A stretch of 64,000 bases of DNA, from positions 3,418 to 67,417 of the forward strand of contig JAVBJN010000043.1 in the NCBI GenBank assembly GCA_031546985.1, given 5' to 3'. Numbering within the stretch: position 1 is the stretch's first letter; every line of letters starts with the position of its first letter. Made by a program: the position numbers and the translations under genes. Positions 44,742 through 53,451 of this stretch are shown in pieces. The stretch is from JAVBJN01 sp031546985 (GTDB lineage Bacteria; Bacteroidota; Bacteroidia; Chitinophagales; Chitinophagaceae). The notes below the pieces were generated by a model. The model was not told where the DNA came from and searched no databases. It saw only the letters and a program-made list of their open reading frames with translations.

Positions 44742-46394
44742 ATGACCAAGTATATTTTTGTTACGGGAGGGGTTACCTCATCGTTAGGGAAGGGTATTAT
44801 TGCGGCCTCTCTGGCTAAGTTGTTGCAAGCCAGGGGATTTAAGTCTACTATCCAGAAATTTGACCCTTACATTAACGTAGATCCCGGAACGCTGAACCCG
44901 TATGAGCACGGAGAATGTTATGTGACGGAAGATGGGGCAGAGACAGATCTGGATCTTGGTCACTATGAGCGTTACCTGAACAGCCCTACCTCACAAGCCA
45001 ATAACGTGACCACCGGCCGTATTTACCAGTATGTGATCAACAAAGAGCGCGAAGGTGCTTATTTGGGTAAAACCGTTCAGGTTATTCCTCACATTACCGA
45101 CGAAATTAAACGTCGTGTATTGCTGCTGGGCAAAGACAACAAATACGACATCGTAATTACCGAAATTGGTGGTACGGTGGGCGATATCGAATCGCTGCCT
45201 TACCTGGAGGCTGTTCGTCAATTGAAATGGGAGCTGGGCGACGAAAACTGTCTGGTAGTACACCTTACCCTTATTCCTTACCTGAAAGCGGCCAAAGAGC
45301 TTAAAACCAAGCCTACCCAGCACTCTGTAAAAATGCTGAGCGAGATTGGCGTAAAACCCGATGTGCTGGTGTGCCGTACCGAAGCGCCGCTGTACCAGGA
45401 TCTGAAACGTAAAATAGCCCTGTTCTGTAACGTAGCCGTAGATGCGGTTATTGAAGCAGCAGATGCCGATACCATTTATGCAGTGCCTTTGGAAATGCTC
45501 CAGGAAAAACTGGATGTGATATGCCTGCAAAAAATGAAACTGCCGGTAGAGAAAGAACCCGAACTGAGCAGCTGGAAAGAATTTTTGAACAAACTGCGTT
45601 ACCCCAAATCCAAAGTAACCATTGGTCTGGTAGGTAAGTATGTAGAGCTGCAGGATGCTTACAAATCCATCCTGGAGTCTTTCATTCACGCGGGTGCCGT
45701 TAATGAATGTAAAGTAGAAGTTAAAAATATCCATTCGGAGTTCCTGTCTGCAGAGAACGTAGCCGAGAAACTGGAATCGCTGGATGCCGTACTGGTAGCG
45801 CCTGGTTTCGGCTCGCGCGGTATCGAAGGTAAGATTGAAGCCATCCGTTATGTGCGCGAAAACAAGATTCCGTTCTTCGGTATCTGCCTGGGTATGCAAT
45901 GTTCGGTTATTGAATATGCCCGTAACGTACTGGGACTGAAAGAGGCGCACTCTGCCGAGATGAATGCTAAAACGCCCGATCCGGTTATCTGCCTGATGGA
46001 TGAGCAAAAGAATATTACCCAAATGGGTGGTACCATGCGCCTGGGTGCTTATGCCTGCGAGCTGGACAGCCATTCTAAAATATCGCAGATCTATGGCTCA
46101 ACCCATATCTCTGAGCGTCACCGCCACCGGTATGAGTTTAATAACGCCTACCTGGAGCAGTTTGAAGCTGCCGGTATGAAAGCCGTAGGCCGCAATACCG
46201 AAAACGGACTGGTAGAGATTGTAGAGCTGCCCGATCATCCGTTCTTCGTAGGTGTGCAGTTCCACCCCGAGCTGAAGAGCACGGTAGAGAACCCGCACCC
46301 GATCTTTGTAAGTTTTGTAAAAGCTGCCAAAGAGGCACACGAGCGAAAACTTAGCAACAATAAAATTTTTGAATCTGTAATCAAAGAAGGATAA
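44742..46394 (+). CDS. pyrG: CTP synthase
   Basis: 550 residues in two domains. The synthetase part (about 1-265) begins KYIFVTGGVTSSLGKGI with the P-loop-like SLGKGI, and has the KFDPYINVDPGTLNPYEHGE block. The glutaminase part (about 295-540) has the nucleophile C382 in GICLGMQC and the His/Glu pair in FHPELKS near 506-512. It aminates UTP to CTP with ATP and glutamine. The leader of about 70 nt is longer than most here. Gram-positive pyrG genes use a C-sensing attenuator, but I see no such hairpin in this leader. Confidence 0.97.
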   Translation: MTKYIFVTGGVTSSLGKGIIAASLAKLLQARGFKSTIQKFDPYINVDPGTLNPYEHGECYVTEDGAETDLDLGHYERYLNSPTSQANNVTTGRIYQYVINKEREGAYLGKTVQVIPHITDEIKRRVLLLGKDNKYDIVITEIGGTVGDIESLPYLEAVRQLKWELGDENCLVVHLTLIPYLKAAKELKTKPTQHSVKMLSEIGVKPDVLVCRTEAPLYQDLKRKIALFCNVAVDAVIEAADADTIYAVPLEMLQEKLDVICLQKMKLPVEKEPELSSWKEFLNKLRYPKSKVTIGLVGKYVELQDAYKSILESFIHAGAVNECKVEVKNIHSEFLSAENVAEKLESLDAVLVAPGFGSRGIEGKIEAIRYVRENKIPFFGICLGMQCSVIEYARNVLGLKEAHSAEMNAKTPDPVICLMDEQKNITQMGGTMRLGAYACELDSHSKISQIYGSTHISERHRHRYEFNNAYLEQFEAAGMKAVGRNTENGLVEIVELPDHPFFVGVQFHPELKSTVENPHPIFVSFVKAAKEAHERKLSNNKIFESVIKEG

Positions 46395-46399
46395 GCGAA

Positions 46400-46428
46400 A
46401 AAGGGAAGGGTAAAACCTTCCTTTTTTG
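46400..46428 (+). terminator. pyrG terminator
   Basis: A stem of about 10 bp with a G-T pair (46400-46409 with 46416-46425), 6-nt loop and T-run. Confidence 0.85.
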
Positions 46429-46466
46429 TTTTACATAGGTGGTAGCATGTTATGATGTCATTTTAC

Positions 46467-46474
46467 TACCTTTG
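46467..46474 (+). promoter_or_regulatory. -7 element of yidC
   Basis: A perfect TAccTTTG, 19 nt before the ATG at 46494. The in-frame ATG at 46452 would lie upstream of the transcript start. No clear -33 box. Confidence 0.55.
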
Positions 46475-46493
46475 CGCTTCAATTGAAATTGAA

Positions 46494-48317
46494 ATGGATA
46501 GGAACACGGTAATTGGATTTTCCTTATTAGCTGCATTGTTGATTGGATACGTATTGTTAAATCAGCAGGGACAGAAGGGCGTCACTAAAGATAAACTCAT
46601 TCAGGACAGCATTGCTGCTGTTAAAAAAGCCGAACAGGCGCTGAATGTGCCCACGCTGGCAGATACTGCAGCGGCTAGTCGCGATTCGCTGCGTTTGCAG
46701 GGTCAATACGGCGATCTGGCTACTTTTGCAACCGGCACGGAGGCAGTATCTGTACTCCAGAACGAAGATGTGAAACTGACCTTATCCAACAAGGGTGGTT
46801 ACATTAAAAGTGTAGAACTTAAAAAGTATAAAAACTACGATGGTGGTCCGTTGGTAATGTTTGATGGCGATAAAAACTTTATCAGCTACTCCTTTACCAG
46901 TAATGGCCGCGATATCCGTACTTCTGATCTGTTTTTCCAGACTACAGGCGTACAAAAGCAAGCCGATGGTACCGAGTCTATCGATTTCGTAATCGATATG
47001 GGCAACGGCAAAAAAATTGCCCAGCACTACAGCCTGGCTCCCGGCAAATACCTGGTAGACTATAATTTTGACCTGAACGGCATCCAAAGCTCCAATGGTG
47101 TTAAAATGGTATGGCAGGCTATTGCACTGCATACCGAAAAAGACATTAAGAACGAGCGTGTAAGCAACCAGGTGTATTATAAAATGAAAGACGGCAGCCA
47201 GGACTTCTTTACGGTTAAAACCTCTTCGGAGAAAAACCTGACCGAAGCCGTAAGCTGGTTGAGCTATAAAACACACTTCTTTAACGCTACCCTGATTGCC
47301 CGCAACGCGCCTTTTAACAGCGCTGCAATGCTTACTGGCTACCAGGAAACCAATAATAAAGAAGTGTCTTCTAACCTGGTTACCCTTGCTCTGCCTTACA
47401 ACGGAGAAAGCAATTTCTCTTACCCTATGCAGATGTACCTGGGCCCCAACCACTACCAGACGCTGAAAAAACTGGATATAGACCTGGAAAACATTATTCC
47501 GCTGGGTAGCGGTGTGTTTGCCTTCGTTAAATACATCAACAAATGGCTCATTATCCCGGTATTTAACGTGCTGAGCAAGTTTATGACCAACTACGGTATC
47601 ATTATCCTGATCCTTACCTTGATCATTCGCCTGCTTACTTCGTTCTTTACCTATAAGAGTTACCTGTCGGCCGCAAAAATGCGCGTACTCAAACCAGAGG
47701 TAGATGCCCTGAAAGAGAAGTATGGCGAAGACCAGCAGAAAATTGGTATGGAGCAGATGAAACTGTTCCGCAGTGCGGGTGTTAACCCATTGGGCGGTTG
47801 TATTCCTGCCTTGCTGCAATTACCGTTCCTGGTAGCGATGTATTACTTCTTCCCATCTTCGATCGAGCTGCGCCAGCAATCGTTCCTGTGGGCACAGGAT
47901 CTCTCTACCTACGATTCTATTGTAACCTGGGGTTTCAGCATTCCGTTCCTCGGCAATCACCTGAGTCTGTTTACCATCCTGGTAACGATCACCAGTATCG
48001 TACTGGCGTTCTACAACCGTGGTATGCAGGGTGCCGACAACAACCCGATGATGAAATACCTGCCTTACATCATGCCAATCATGTTCCTGGGTATCTTCAA
48101 TAACATGGCTGCGGCGCTTACCTTCTACTACTTTGTATCGAACGTAATCAGCATTCTGATGCAGTGGGTGATTCAGAACTTTATCATCAACGAAGATAAA
48201 ATTCACGCCCGCATCAAGGAAAACCTGGCCAAACCGGTACAGGCTTCCAAATGGCAGCAGAAGATGGAAGAAATGCAAAAACAGAACGGTGGTCGTGTAA
48301 ACCAGCCGAAGAAATAA
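46494..48317 (+). CDS. yidC: Membrane protein insertase YidC
   Basis: 607 residues from the ATG at 46494. A first membrane segment (about 5-21) is followed by the large periplasmic beta-domain (about 60-340) found only in Gram-negative YidC. The conserved Oxa1/YidC core comes next, with hydrophobic segments at about 355-385, 435-455, 485-505 and 515-545. The positively charged groove region (YLSAAKMRVLKPEVDALKEKYG) and GGCIPALLQLPFLVAMYYFF are clear. The C-terminus is Lys/Gln/Asn-rich. It inserts proteins into the inner membrane alone or with SecYEG. It follows pyrG but has its own -7 element. Confidence 0.95.
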   Translation: MDRNTVIGFSLLAALLIGYVLLNQQGQKGVTKDKLIQDSIAAVKKAEQALNVPTLADTAAASRDSLRLQGQYGDLATFATGTEAVSVLQNEDVKLTLSNKGGYIKSVELKKYKNYDGGPLVMFDGDKNFISYSFTSNGRDIRTSDLFFQTTGVQKQADGTESIDFVIDMGNGKKIAQHYSLAPGKYLVDYNFDLNGIQSSNGVKMVWQAIALHTEKDIKNERVSNQVYYKMKDGSQDFFTVKTSSEKNLTEAVSWLSYKTHFFNATLIARNAPFNSAAMLTGYQETNNKEVSSNLVTLALPYNGESNFSYPMQMYLGPNHYQTLKKLDIDLENIIPLGSGVFAFVKYINKWLIIPVFNVLSKFMTNYGIIILILTLIIRLLTSFFTYKSYLSAAKMRVLKPEVDALKEKYGEDQQKIGMEQMKLFRSAGVNPLGGCIPALLQLPFLVAMYYFFPSSIELRQQSFLWAQDLSTYDSIVTWGFSIPFLGNHLSLFTILVTITSIVLAFYNRGMQGADNNPMMKYLPYIMPIMFLGIFNNMAAALTFYYFVSNVISILMQWVIQNFIINEDKIHARIKENLAKPVQASKWQQKMEEMQKQNGGRVNQPKK

Positions 48318-48337
48318 TTTCAACGCATTCGTATATA

Positions 48338-48376
48338 CAACAGCAGCAGGATCTTCCTGCTGCTGTTGTTGTTTTA
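48338..48376 (+). terminator. yidC terminator
   Basis: A 14-bp perfect stem (48338-48351 with 48355-48368) followed by a T-rich stretch. Confidence 0.85.
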
Positions 48377-48627
48377 CATCAGATTGTGGAGAGGCCTCAG
48401 GCACCAGTGAGAGAGAGGTGAAGTGGCAATAGTGAATGGTGAAAAGTGAGAGGTCAAAGGTGAGGGGAGAGAGACCTCTTCAAAGACTTGTCAGGTCCGC
48501 AGGTCTGGCCAGGTCTGAGTATGAAAGAAGCAAAAGGCGAGAAACCTTCGACAGAGCCTGTCCCGCCCATGCGAGGCTCAGGCACTGGTAAGCGAAGGGT
48601 GAAAAGTGCAGCGCAGGCTGCATTTAA
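48377..48627. other. Gene-free purine-rich stretch
   Basis: About 250 bp after the yidC terminator with no credible gene. The first half (48400-48475) is rich in GTGAGA, GTGAA and AGAGG words. At 48545-48585 lies one copy of the dispersed repeat described separately. Confidence 0.7.
48545..48585 (+). repeat. Dispersed intergenic repeat, copy A
   Basis: A 41-bp element starting CCTTCGACA, with GCCTG, a CCCGCC core, ATGCG and GGCTCAGGCAC. It matches the reverse complement of 53452-53492 at about 36 of 41 positions. Shorter relatives lie at 42153-42175 and 55404-55437. Confidence 0.75.
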
Positions 48628-48660
48628 TTGTTTAACTTAGGGTATAAGCAAAAGCATAAT

Positions 48661-49356
48661 ATGAGGAAGCTGACTGGCGTTTTAATGATATGGATGCTGG
48701 CCTTTTCGGTAAAGGCCGGGCCGGGTATGGAGAATGGCAAAGTGTTTTCGGAGGGCAAACTGCAATACACCGTTTTAATAGGCCCGGCGGTAAGCAACGC
48801 AAAGGCAAATGACCCTACCACTACCGGTAAGGGTACGCTTACTTTTTACCTGAAATATGGCAAGTGCAGGATGGAAATGAAGATGAACAACGGGTTTATG
48901 TATACGCTGCTGTACGATCTGAACGGCGACGGGGCCATATCGCTGGTAAAGAACGGCGACGATAACTATGCCCTTAAACTGACGGATGCGGAGTATAAAC
49001 GTCAGAATTTCAATGATGCGGAGCATAAAACGACTTTAACAGACGAATCGAAAGAACTATCGGGCATGCCTGCCAAAAAAGCGGAGATTACGGTATCGCC
49101 AACCCGGCATATCGATGTGTTTTACGCCACCAACCTTACCGTAAGCAGTCCCCGTTTTTTTAACATGTTTCCGGGCGTAAACCCGCTGCCTGGTGTGCCG
49201 CTGCATTACGACTCTCATGAGATGGCAGATAATACACAACTGGTGCTTTCGCTGGATACTATGGAGGTAAGGCCCATCGACTCCAGGATGTTTGATGTGC
49301 CCCGTGGGTATGCATTAATCACGATGGACAAGTACAAGTCCATCCTTAAAAAATAG
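48661..49356 (+). CDS. Secreted protein, unknown function, partner of an LRR protein
   Basis: 231 residues from the ATG at 48661. A signal peptide (about 1-18, ending VKAG) precedes a beta-rich mature protein with the segments GTLTFYLKYGKCRMEM, YTLLYDLNGDGAISLV and a C-terminal PRGYALITMDKYKSILKK. The general look is of GLPGLI/DUF4412-type proteins, which contain a similar reporter-like central sheet; I am not sure of the family. The next gene starts 4 nt after its stop, so the two are co-transcribed and probably act together outside the cytoplasm. Confidence 0.7.
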   Translation: MRKLTGVLMIWMLAFSVKAGPGMENGKVFSEGKLQYTVLIGPAVSNAKANDPTTTGKGTLTFYLKYGKCRMEMKMNNGFMYTLLYDLNGDGAISLVKNGDDNYALKLTDAEYKRQNFNDAEHKTTLTDESKELSGMPAKKAEITVSPTRHIDVFYATNLTVSSPRFFNMFPGVNPLPGVPLHYDSHEMADNTQLVLSLDTMEVRPIDSRMFDVPRGYALITMDKYKSILKK

Positions 49357-49360
49357 CCGG

Positions 49361-50212
49361 ATGAAAAAGTTACTCCTTTTACTGAGCCTGTTATGCCCCG
49401 TATTGCTCTGGGCGCAGAACGACAGAGGTGTATTCCGCAGCCTGGAAAGCGCGCTTAAATCGCCAAAGGATGTAAAAGTCCTGAACCTTGCTGCCAGCCG
49501 GCTGGAAGCAGTACCGAAAGAAGTAGCTATGTTTCCCAACCTGGAAGAGCTGGTATTGTTCAACAACCGTATTGCAGACCTTTCTGCCACGCCGGAGCTT
49601 TTTCAATGCAGCAAACTAAGGGTGCTGAACCTGTTTAAGAACGACATAAAAGTAATACCGGCAGAGATAGCCCAACTGACAGAATTGCGGGATTTATCGC
49701 TGGGCAGCAATCTTTTGGACTCCGTATCGCCAGAAATTGGCCAATTAACCAAGCTGGTACGCCTTTCGCTACAGTATAATTACCTGTATACCTTGCCAGC
49801 CTCTATCGGTAACCTGACCAATGTGCACGAACTGAGGCTGAACAATAACAACCTGCTTTCGGTGCCGGATGAGCTGGCCCAAATGGCCAACCTGGAAATT
49901 CTCGACATTTCGCAGAACCGGATCGATAGCATTCCACGCCGTATCGGCGACCTGAAAAAGCTAAAGTTCTTTTACCTGTCGTACAACCGGATTCCGGTGC
50001 TGCCGCCGAGTTTGTGCGACCTCACCGCTATGCAGGAACTCGATGTGGTGCGTTGTGGTATTTTCAGGCTGCCAGACGACCTGCAGTACCTCGAAAGACT
50101 GGACCGGATCTACATCGACGAGCGCACGCTGGTGCCCTTTACCCGCTACCGTACCAACCGCAGAATTATCATTATTATGCCGGGAAATATGATGCCATAC
50201 AGGAGCTTATAA
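49361..50212 (+). CDS. Secreted leucine-rich-repeat protein
   Basis: 283 residues: a signal peptide (ending LLWAQ) and about nine LRR units of 23 residues between about 39 and 255, with the LxxLxLxxNxLxxLPxxIxxL pattern of the plant/bacterial type. The C-terminal 30 residues are basic (RTNRRIII). LRR proteins bind other proteins; no enzyme domain is attached. It is translated just behind the 48661 gene (4-nt gap), so that product may be its binding partner. No T9SS sorting domain and no lipobox are visible, so it is likely periplasmic. Confidence 0.85.
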   Translation: MKKLLLLLSLLCPVLLWAQNDRGVFRSLESALKSPKDVKVLNLAASRLEAVPKEVAMFPNLEELVLFNNRIADLSATPELFQCSKLRVLNLFKNDIKVIPAEIAQLTELRDLSLGSNLLDSVSPEIGQLTKLVRLSLQYNYLYTLPASIGNLTNVHELRLNNNNLLSVPDELAQMANLEILDISQNRIDSIPRRIGDLKKLKFFYLSYNRIPVLPPSLCDLTAMQELDVVRCGIFRLPDDLQYLERLDRIYIDERTLVPFTRYRTNRRIIIIMPGNMMPYRSL

Positions 50213-50285
50213 GTAGGGGTAAATGTTAATAACATATTGTGGAAATCTAAAAAGTTAAATTTCAAAAGGTGCTTTTATTTTAAGG

Positions 50286-50293
50286 TAACTTTG
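50286..50293 (+). promoter_or_regulatory. -7 element of the TPR gene
   Basis: A perfect TAacTTTG, 23 nt before the ATG. No clear -33 box. Confidence 0.5.
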
Positions 50294-50307
50294 AACCGTA
50301 AAAAGAA

Positions 50308-50319
50308 GGAGGGGTCATG
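50308..50319 (+). promoter_or_regulatory. Strong Shine-Dalgarno before the TPR gene
   Basis: GGAGG at 50308-50312 within GAAGGAGGGG, 4 nt before the ATG at 50317. This is one of only two clear Shine-Dalgarno sequences I see in the window. Confidence 0.7.
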
Positions 50320-51732
50320 TTTGATGATGAATATTTTGATGGCGAAGACAAACTGGAATACCTGCTCAGTGAATATGAAAAGATGAAGGCCGATCAGCCG
50401 CACGATTTTATTGACGAAGATGGATTTGAATTGCTGGTCGACTATCTGGTAGCTGAAGGAAAGAACACTGATGCCTTTCAGGCCTGCAATATCGGAACCG
50501 AACAATTTCCTTTTTCGGCGGGGTTGCTCCTGCGCAAAGGCGAAATTCTTGCCGACGAAAAGAAATACGGACAGGCATTGAAAGTGCTCGATCAGTTGTT
50601 TTCGGTAGACCCGAACAATCTGGAAGCCATTCTGTTGCAAAGCGATGTACTGCTTTCTCAACAAAAATTTGAAGAAGTAATCCTGTTCCTGGAAAATAAA
50701 ATACCCTTGTTTGACGGGCAGGAAAAAACAGAACTGCTGCTCGAACTTGCCGATGTATACGACGAGTTTGAGGAGTTTGATGCGGTGTTCTACGCGCTTA
50801 AACGCATACTCGACTACGATTTCCGGAACGAAGAGGCCTTGCACAAAATCTGTTTCTGGGCAGAGTTTACCAAGAAACATGAAGAGAGCGTAGCCATTCA
50901 CCAACGCATTACAGACGAAGATCCTTACAATGCCATTGCCTGGTTTAACCTGGGTGCGGCGTTTCAGGGTATGAAACTGTATGAGAAGGCGATTGATGCG
51001 TATGAATATTGTGTGGCCATTGACGAGCGTTTTGAATATGCCTACCGTAACATGGGCGATGCTTACATTAAGCTGCGCTGGTACGAAAAAGCGATTGAAG
51101 TGCTGGAAAAACACCTGGAGATAGCCAAGCCCGAAGATGTGATCTTTGAGGCTATTGGTCATTGCTGGGAGAAACAGAAAGATTTTGGCCGTGCCAGGTT
51201 ATATTATCGTAAAGCTTCGCAGCTCAATCCGGAGGACGACGAGATCTATTACCGGATAGGGGAGACTTACGCCAAAGAATCGCAGTGGGAGAAAGCCGTT
51301 AAGTCTTTCTCTGTAGCGTTGCACCTCGATAAGGACAATGCTACCTATTGCATGGCTTTGGGCAACTGCCTTATGGAGCTGGATGTGGCCAAAGAAGCGC
51401 TGGTATGCTACCTGAATGCGGTGCGGCTTAAACCCAATGTTAAAACCACATGGATGGCGCTGGTGCGCGGCTTGTACCTGGCCAAATTTTACGATGAGGC
51501 CATGATACAACTCGAAATAGCCATAAACAATTGTGGCGAAAAACCAGAGTTTGCCTATTACCGTGCCGCTATTCTTATGGCGCAGGGTAAGTCCAAAGAA
51601 GCGATGATTCACCTCGAAAACGCGTATGTAGAAGGGCCTAAAAAGCTGAATTGCCTGCTTAACCTGAATCCCGAAATACTGCAGCATCCGATGGTGGTAG
51701 ATGTTATCGCAAGGAATAAAAAACGTTCCTAA
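50317..51732 (+). CDS. Cytoplasmic TPR protein
   Basis: 471 residues with no signal peptide and about ten tetratricopeptide units covering nearly the whole chain (for example ALKVLDQLFSVDPNNLEA, AWFNLGAAFQGMKLYEKAIDAYEYCVAID, AYRNMGDAYIKLRWYEKAIEVLEKHLEIA). The first 40 residues are very acidic. TPR solenoids are protein-binding scaffolds; nothing else in the sequence names a partner. The long acidic N-terminus and full TPR coverage recur in Bacteroidota. The gene is monocistronic, with its own -7 element and a terminator that overlaps the next gene's promoter. Confidence 0.85.
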   Translation: MFDDEYFDGEDKLEYLLSEYEKMKADQPHDFIDEDGFELLVDYLVAEGKNTDAFQACNIGTEQFPFSAGLLLRKGEILADEKKYGQALKVLDQLFSVDPNNLEAILLQSDVLLSQQKFEEVILFLENKIPLFDGQEKTELLLELADVYDEFEEFDAVFYALKRILDYDFRNEEALHKICFWAEFTKKHEESVAIHQRITDEDPYNAIAWFNLGAAFQGMKLYEKAIDAYEYCVAIDERFEYAYRNMGDAYIKLRWYEKAIEVLEKHLEIAKPEDVIFEAIGHCWEKQKDFGRARLYYRKASQLNPEDDEIYYRIGETYAKESQWEKAVKSFSVALHLDKDNATYCMALGNCLMELDVAKEALVCYLNAVRLKPNVKTTWMALVRGLYLAKFYDEAMIQLEIAINNCGEKPEFAYYRAAILMAQGKSKEAMIHLENAYVEGPKKLNCLLNLNPEILQHPMVVDVIARNKKRS

Positions 51733-51765
51733 CAGCTAATAATTAAGTATTTGCATATTGTTTGC

Positions 51766-51773
51766 TATTTTTG
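51766..51773 (+). promoter_or_regulatory. -7 element of the ComA-like gene, inside a terminator
   Basis: A perfect TAttTTTG whose last three bases are the first three of the terminator stem of the preceding gene. Transcription would start inside the hairpin, leaving a leader of about 28 nt. Confidence 0.5.
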
Positions 51774-51802
51774 CCTGCCGATTTTCGGCAGGCAAATTTT
51801 TT
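51771..51802 (+). terminator. Terminator of the TPR gene
   Basis: A perfect 10-bp stem (51771-51780 with 51786-51795), 5-nt loop and T-run. Confidence 0.8.
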
Positions 51803-51805
51803 ACT

Positions 51806-52576
51806 ATGAACTTCAACTTATTACAAATCCCAGCCCGTAGTGTTAAACCCCGTAAGGAAGGATTGACCATGGTGATGGATAAAGGACTTGGTATTGCTGA
51901 CGTGCACAATTTTATGGGCATAGCAGCGCCGTATGTAGATCTTGTAAAACTTGGTTTTGGTACAGCTTATGTAACGCCTAATCTGAAAGAGAAAATTGCT
52001 GTGTATCGGGAATACGGTGTGCCGGTTTATTTTGGCGGTACCCTGTTCGAAGCGTTTCTGATCCGTAACCAGTTCGAGGAATATGTGAATGTGATTAAGG
52101 AATACGGACTGGATTATGTAGAGGTATCGGATGGTTCTATTACTATACCGCACGCCGAAAAATGCGGTTATATTGAACAACTGGCCAAACATACTACCGT
52201 GCTGAGCGAAGTAGGTTCTAAAGACGCAGCGCACATCATTCCGCCCTATAAATGGATCGAATTGATGAAGGCAGAACTGGAAGCTGGTTCTACCTACGTG
52301 ATTGCCGAAGCCCGCGAAGCCGGTAATGTAGGTATCTACCGTGGCAGCGGAGAAGTGCGTGAAGGCCTGGTTCAGGAAATTCTGACGCAGATACCTGCCG
52401 AAAAAATTATTTGGGAAGCGCCGCAGAAAGCACAGCAACTGTACTTCCTGGAGCTGATCAGTTGCAACGTAAACCTGGGCAATATTGCTCCGGCAGAGGT
52501 TATAGCCCTGGAAGCCATGCGTATTGGTCTGCGTGGCGACACCTTTCACCTGTACCTGAGTGGTGAGCACAAATAA
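51806..52576 (+). CDS. Phosphosulfolactate synthase (ComA) family protein
   Basis: 256 residues from the ATG at 51806; the longer frame is rejected because it spans the terminator and promoter. The pattern is that of the ComA/PSL-synthase TIM barrel: GLTMVMDKGLG, YVDLVKLGFGTAYV, VYFGGTLFEAF, DYVEVSDGSI and VLSEVGSKD. In methanogens ComA adds sulfite to phosphoenolpyruvate as the first step to coenzyme M. Bacteria with this family do not make coenzyme M; a role in sulfonate synthesis or another addition reaction is possible. It is followed 40 nt later by aroE, possibly in one transcript. Confidence 0.85.
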   Translation: MNFNLLQIPARSVKPRKEGLTMVMDKGLGIADVHNFMGIAAPYVDLVKLGFGTAYVTPNLKEKIAVYREYGVPVYFGGTLFEAFLIRNQFEEYVNVIKEYGLDYVEVSDGSITIPHAEKCGYIEQLAKHTTVLSEVGSKDAAHIIPPYKWIELMKAELEAGSTYVIAEAREAGNVGIYRGSGEVREGLVQEILTQIPAEKIIWEAPQKAQQLYFLELISCNVNLGNIAPAEVIALEAMRIGLRGDTFHLYLSGEHK

Positions 52577-52615
52577 TAAAAGCGATCTTATTTATTGCAT
52601 CAACAACTTATAGAG

Positions 52616-53350
52616 ATGAAGAAAAAGTTTGGATTAATAGGGTACCCTTTGAGCCACTCTTTTTCTTCATCTTATTTTATGGGTAAGTTTGCCGCACTGC
52701 ATATCGATGCGGTGTACCACAACTACCCGCTACCTGCTATTTCAGACTTTCCGGAATTGATAAAACGGGAAGGGCTTTTAGAAGGCTTAAACGTAACGAT
52801 ACCGTATAAAACAGCGATTATCCCTTATTTGCAGGCGCTGGATGAAACTGCGGCGCTTATTGGGGCAGTAAACACCATTCAGATACGCGATGGGGTGCTG
52901 AAAGGTTTTAATACCGATGTAACCGGGTTTAAAGAAAGCCTGCAACCTTTATTGCAACCGCAACACCAACGGGCATTGGTACTGGGCACCGGCGGCGCTT
53001 CCAAAGCGGTTGTATTTGCATTACAGCAATTGCATATTCCCTATACACTGGTGTCGCGCCTAGCCGGCCTGCCGGGTATGCTGCGCTACAGCGAGCTTAC
53101 AGCGCAAGTGATGGCGGAGCACACTTTGATTATAAACACCACGCCGCTGGGTACATTTCCTGATGTGCACCAGGCGCCCGAAATACCTTACCAATACCTT
53201 ACTGCCGGGCATTTGCTGTACGACCTGGTTTACAATCCTGAAGAAACATTATTCCTTAAAAAAGGAAAGGTTGCCGGAGCAACCTTTAAAAATGGCTATG
53301 AGATGCTTGTGCTGCAGGCCGAGGCCGCATGGCGCATCTGGAATAGTTAA
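52616..53350 (+). CDS. aroE: Shikimate dehydrogenase
   Basis: 244 residues from the ATG at 52616 (an upstream TTG is rejected). The substrate domain has GYPLSHSFSSSYF (SxS at about 13-15) and NVTIPYK with the catalytic Lys near 65; the catalytic Asp is in NTDVTGF near 100. The nucleotide domain has LGTGGASKA near 124-132. It reduces 3-dehydroshikimate to shikimate with NADPH. It is short for the family but complete. The DAHP synthase/chorismate mutase gene of the same pathway is 1 kb away on the other strand. Confidence 0.95.
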   Translation: MKKKFGLIGYPLSHSFSSSYFMGKFAALHIDAVYHNYPLPAISDFPELIKREGLLEGLNVTIPYKTAIIPYLQALDETAALIGAVNTIQIRDGVLKGFNTDVTGFKESLQPLLQPQHQRALVLGTGGASKAVVFALQQLHIPYTLVSRLAGLPGMLRYSELTAQVMAEHTLIINTTPLGTFPDVHQAPEIPYQYLTAGHLLYDLVYNPEETLFLKKGKVAGATFKNGYEMLVLQAEAAWRIWNS

Positions 53351-53431
53351 TGCGTTAATGACTGCAATGTATCAATATGCTAAGCTCAATGTGCTAATGG
53401 GTTAATGGGTTAATTCACTAATGAGTAATAC
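53351..53431. repeat. Short TTAATG/CTAATG repeats after aroE
   Basis: Repeated words (GTTAATG, GCTAATGG, GGTTAATGG twice, ACTAATGAG) fill 80 bp between aroE and the dispersed repeat copy B. The copies are spaced about 8 to 16 nt apart. No gene is present. Confidence 0.6.
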
Positions 53432-53451
53432 ACCCATGCGAGCATTCAAAG

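Noticed and set aside
44991..46073. Antisense open frame of 360 codons within pyrG
   Set aside because: It mirrors pyrG codons, shows no motif and has no start signals. pyrG itself is certain.
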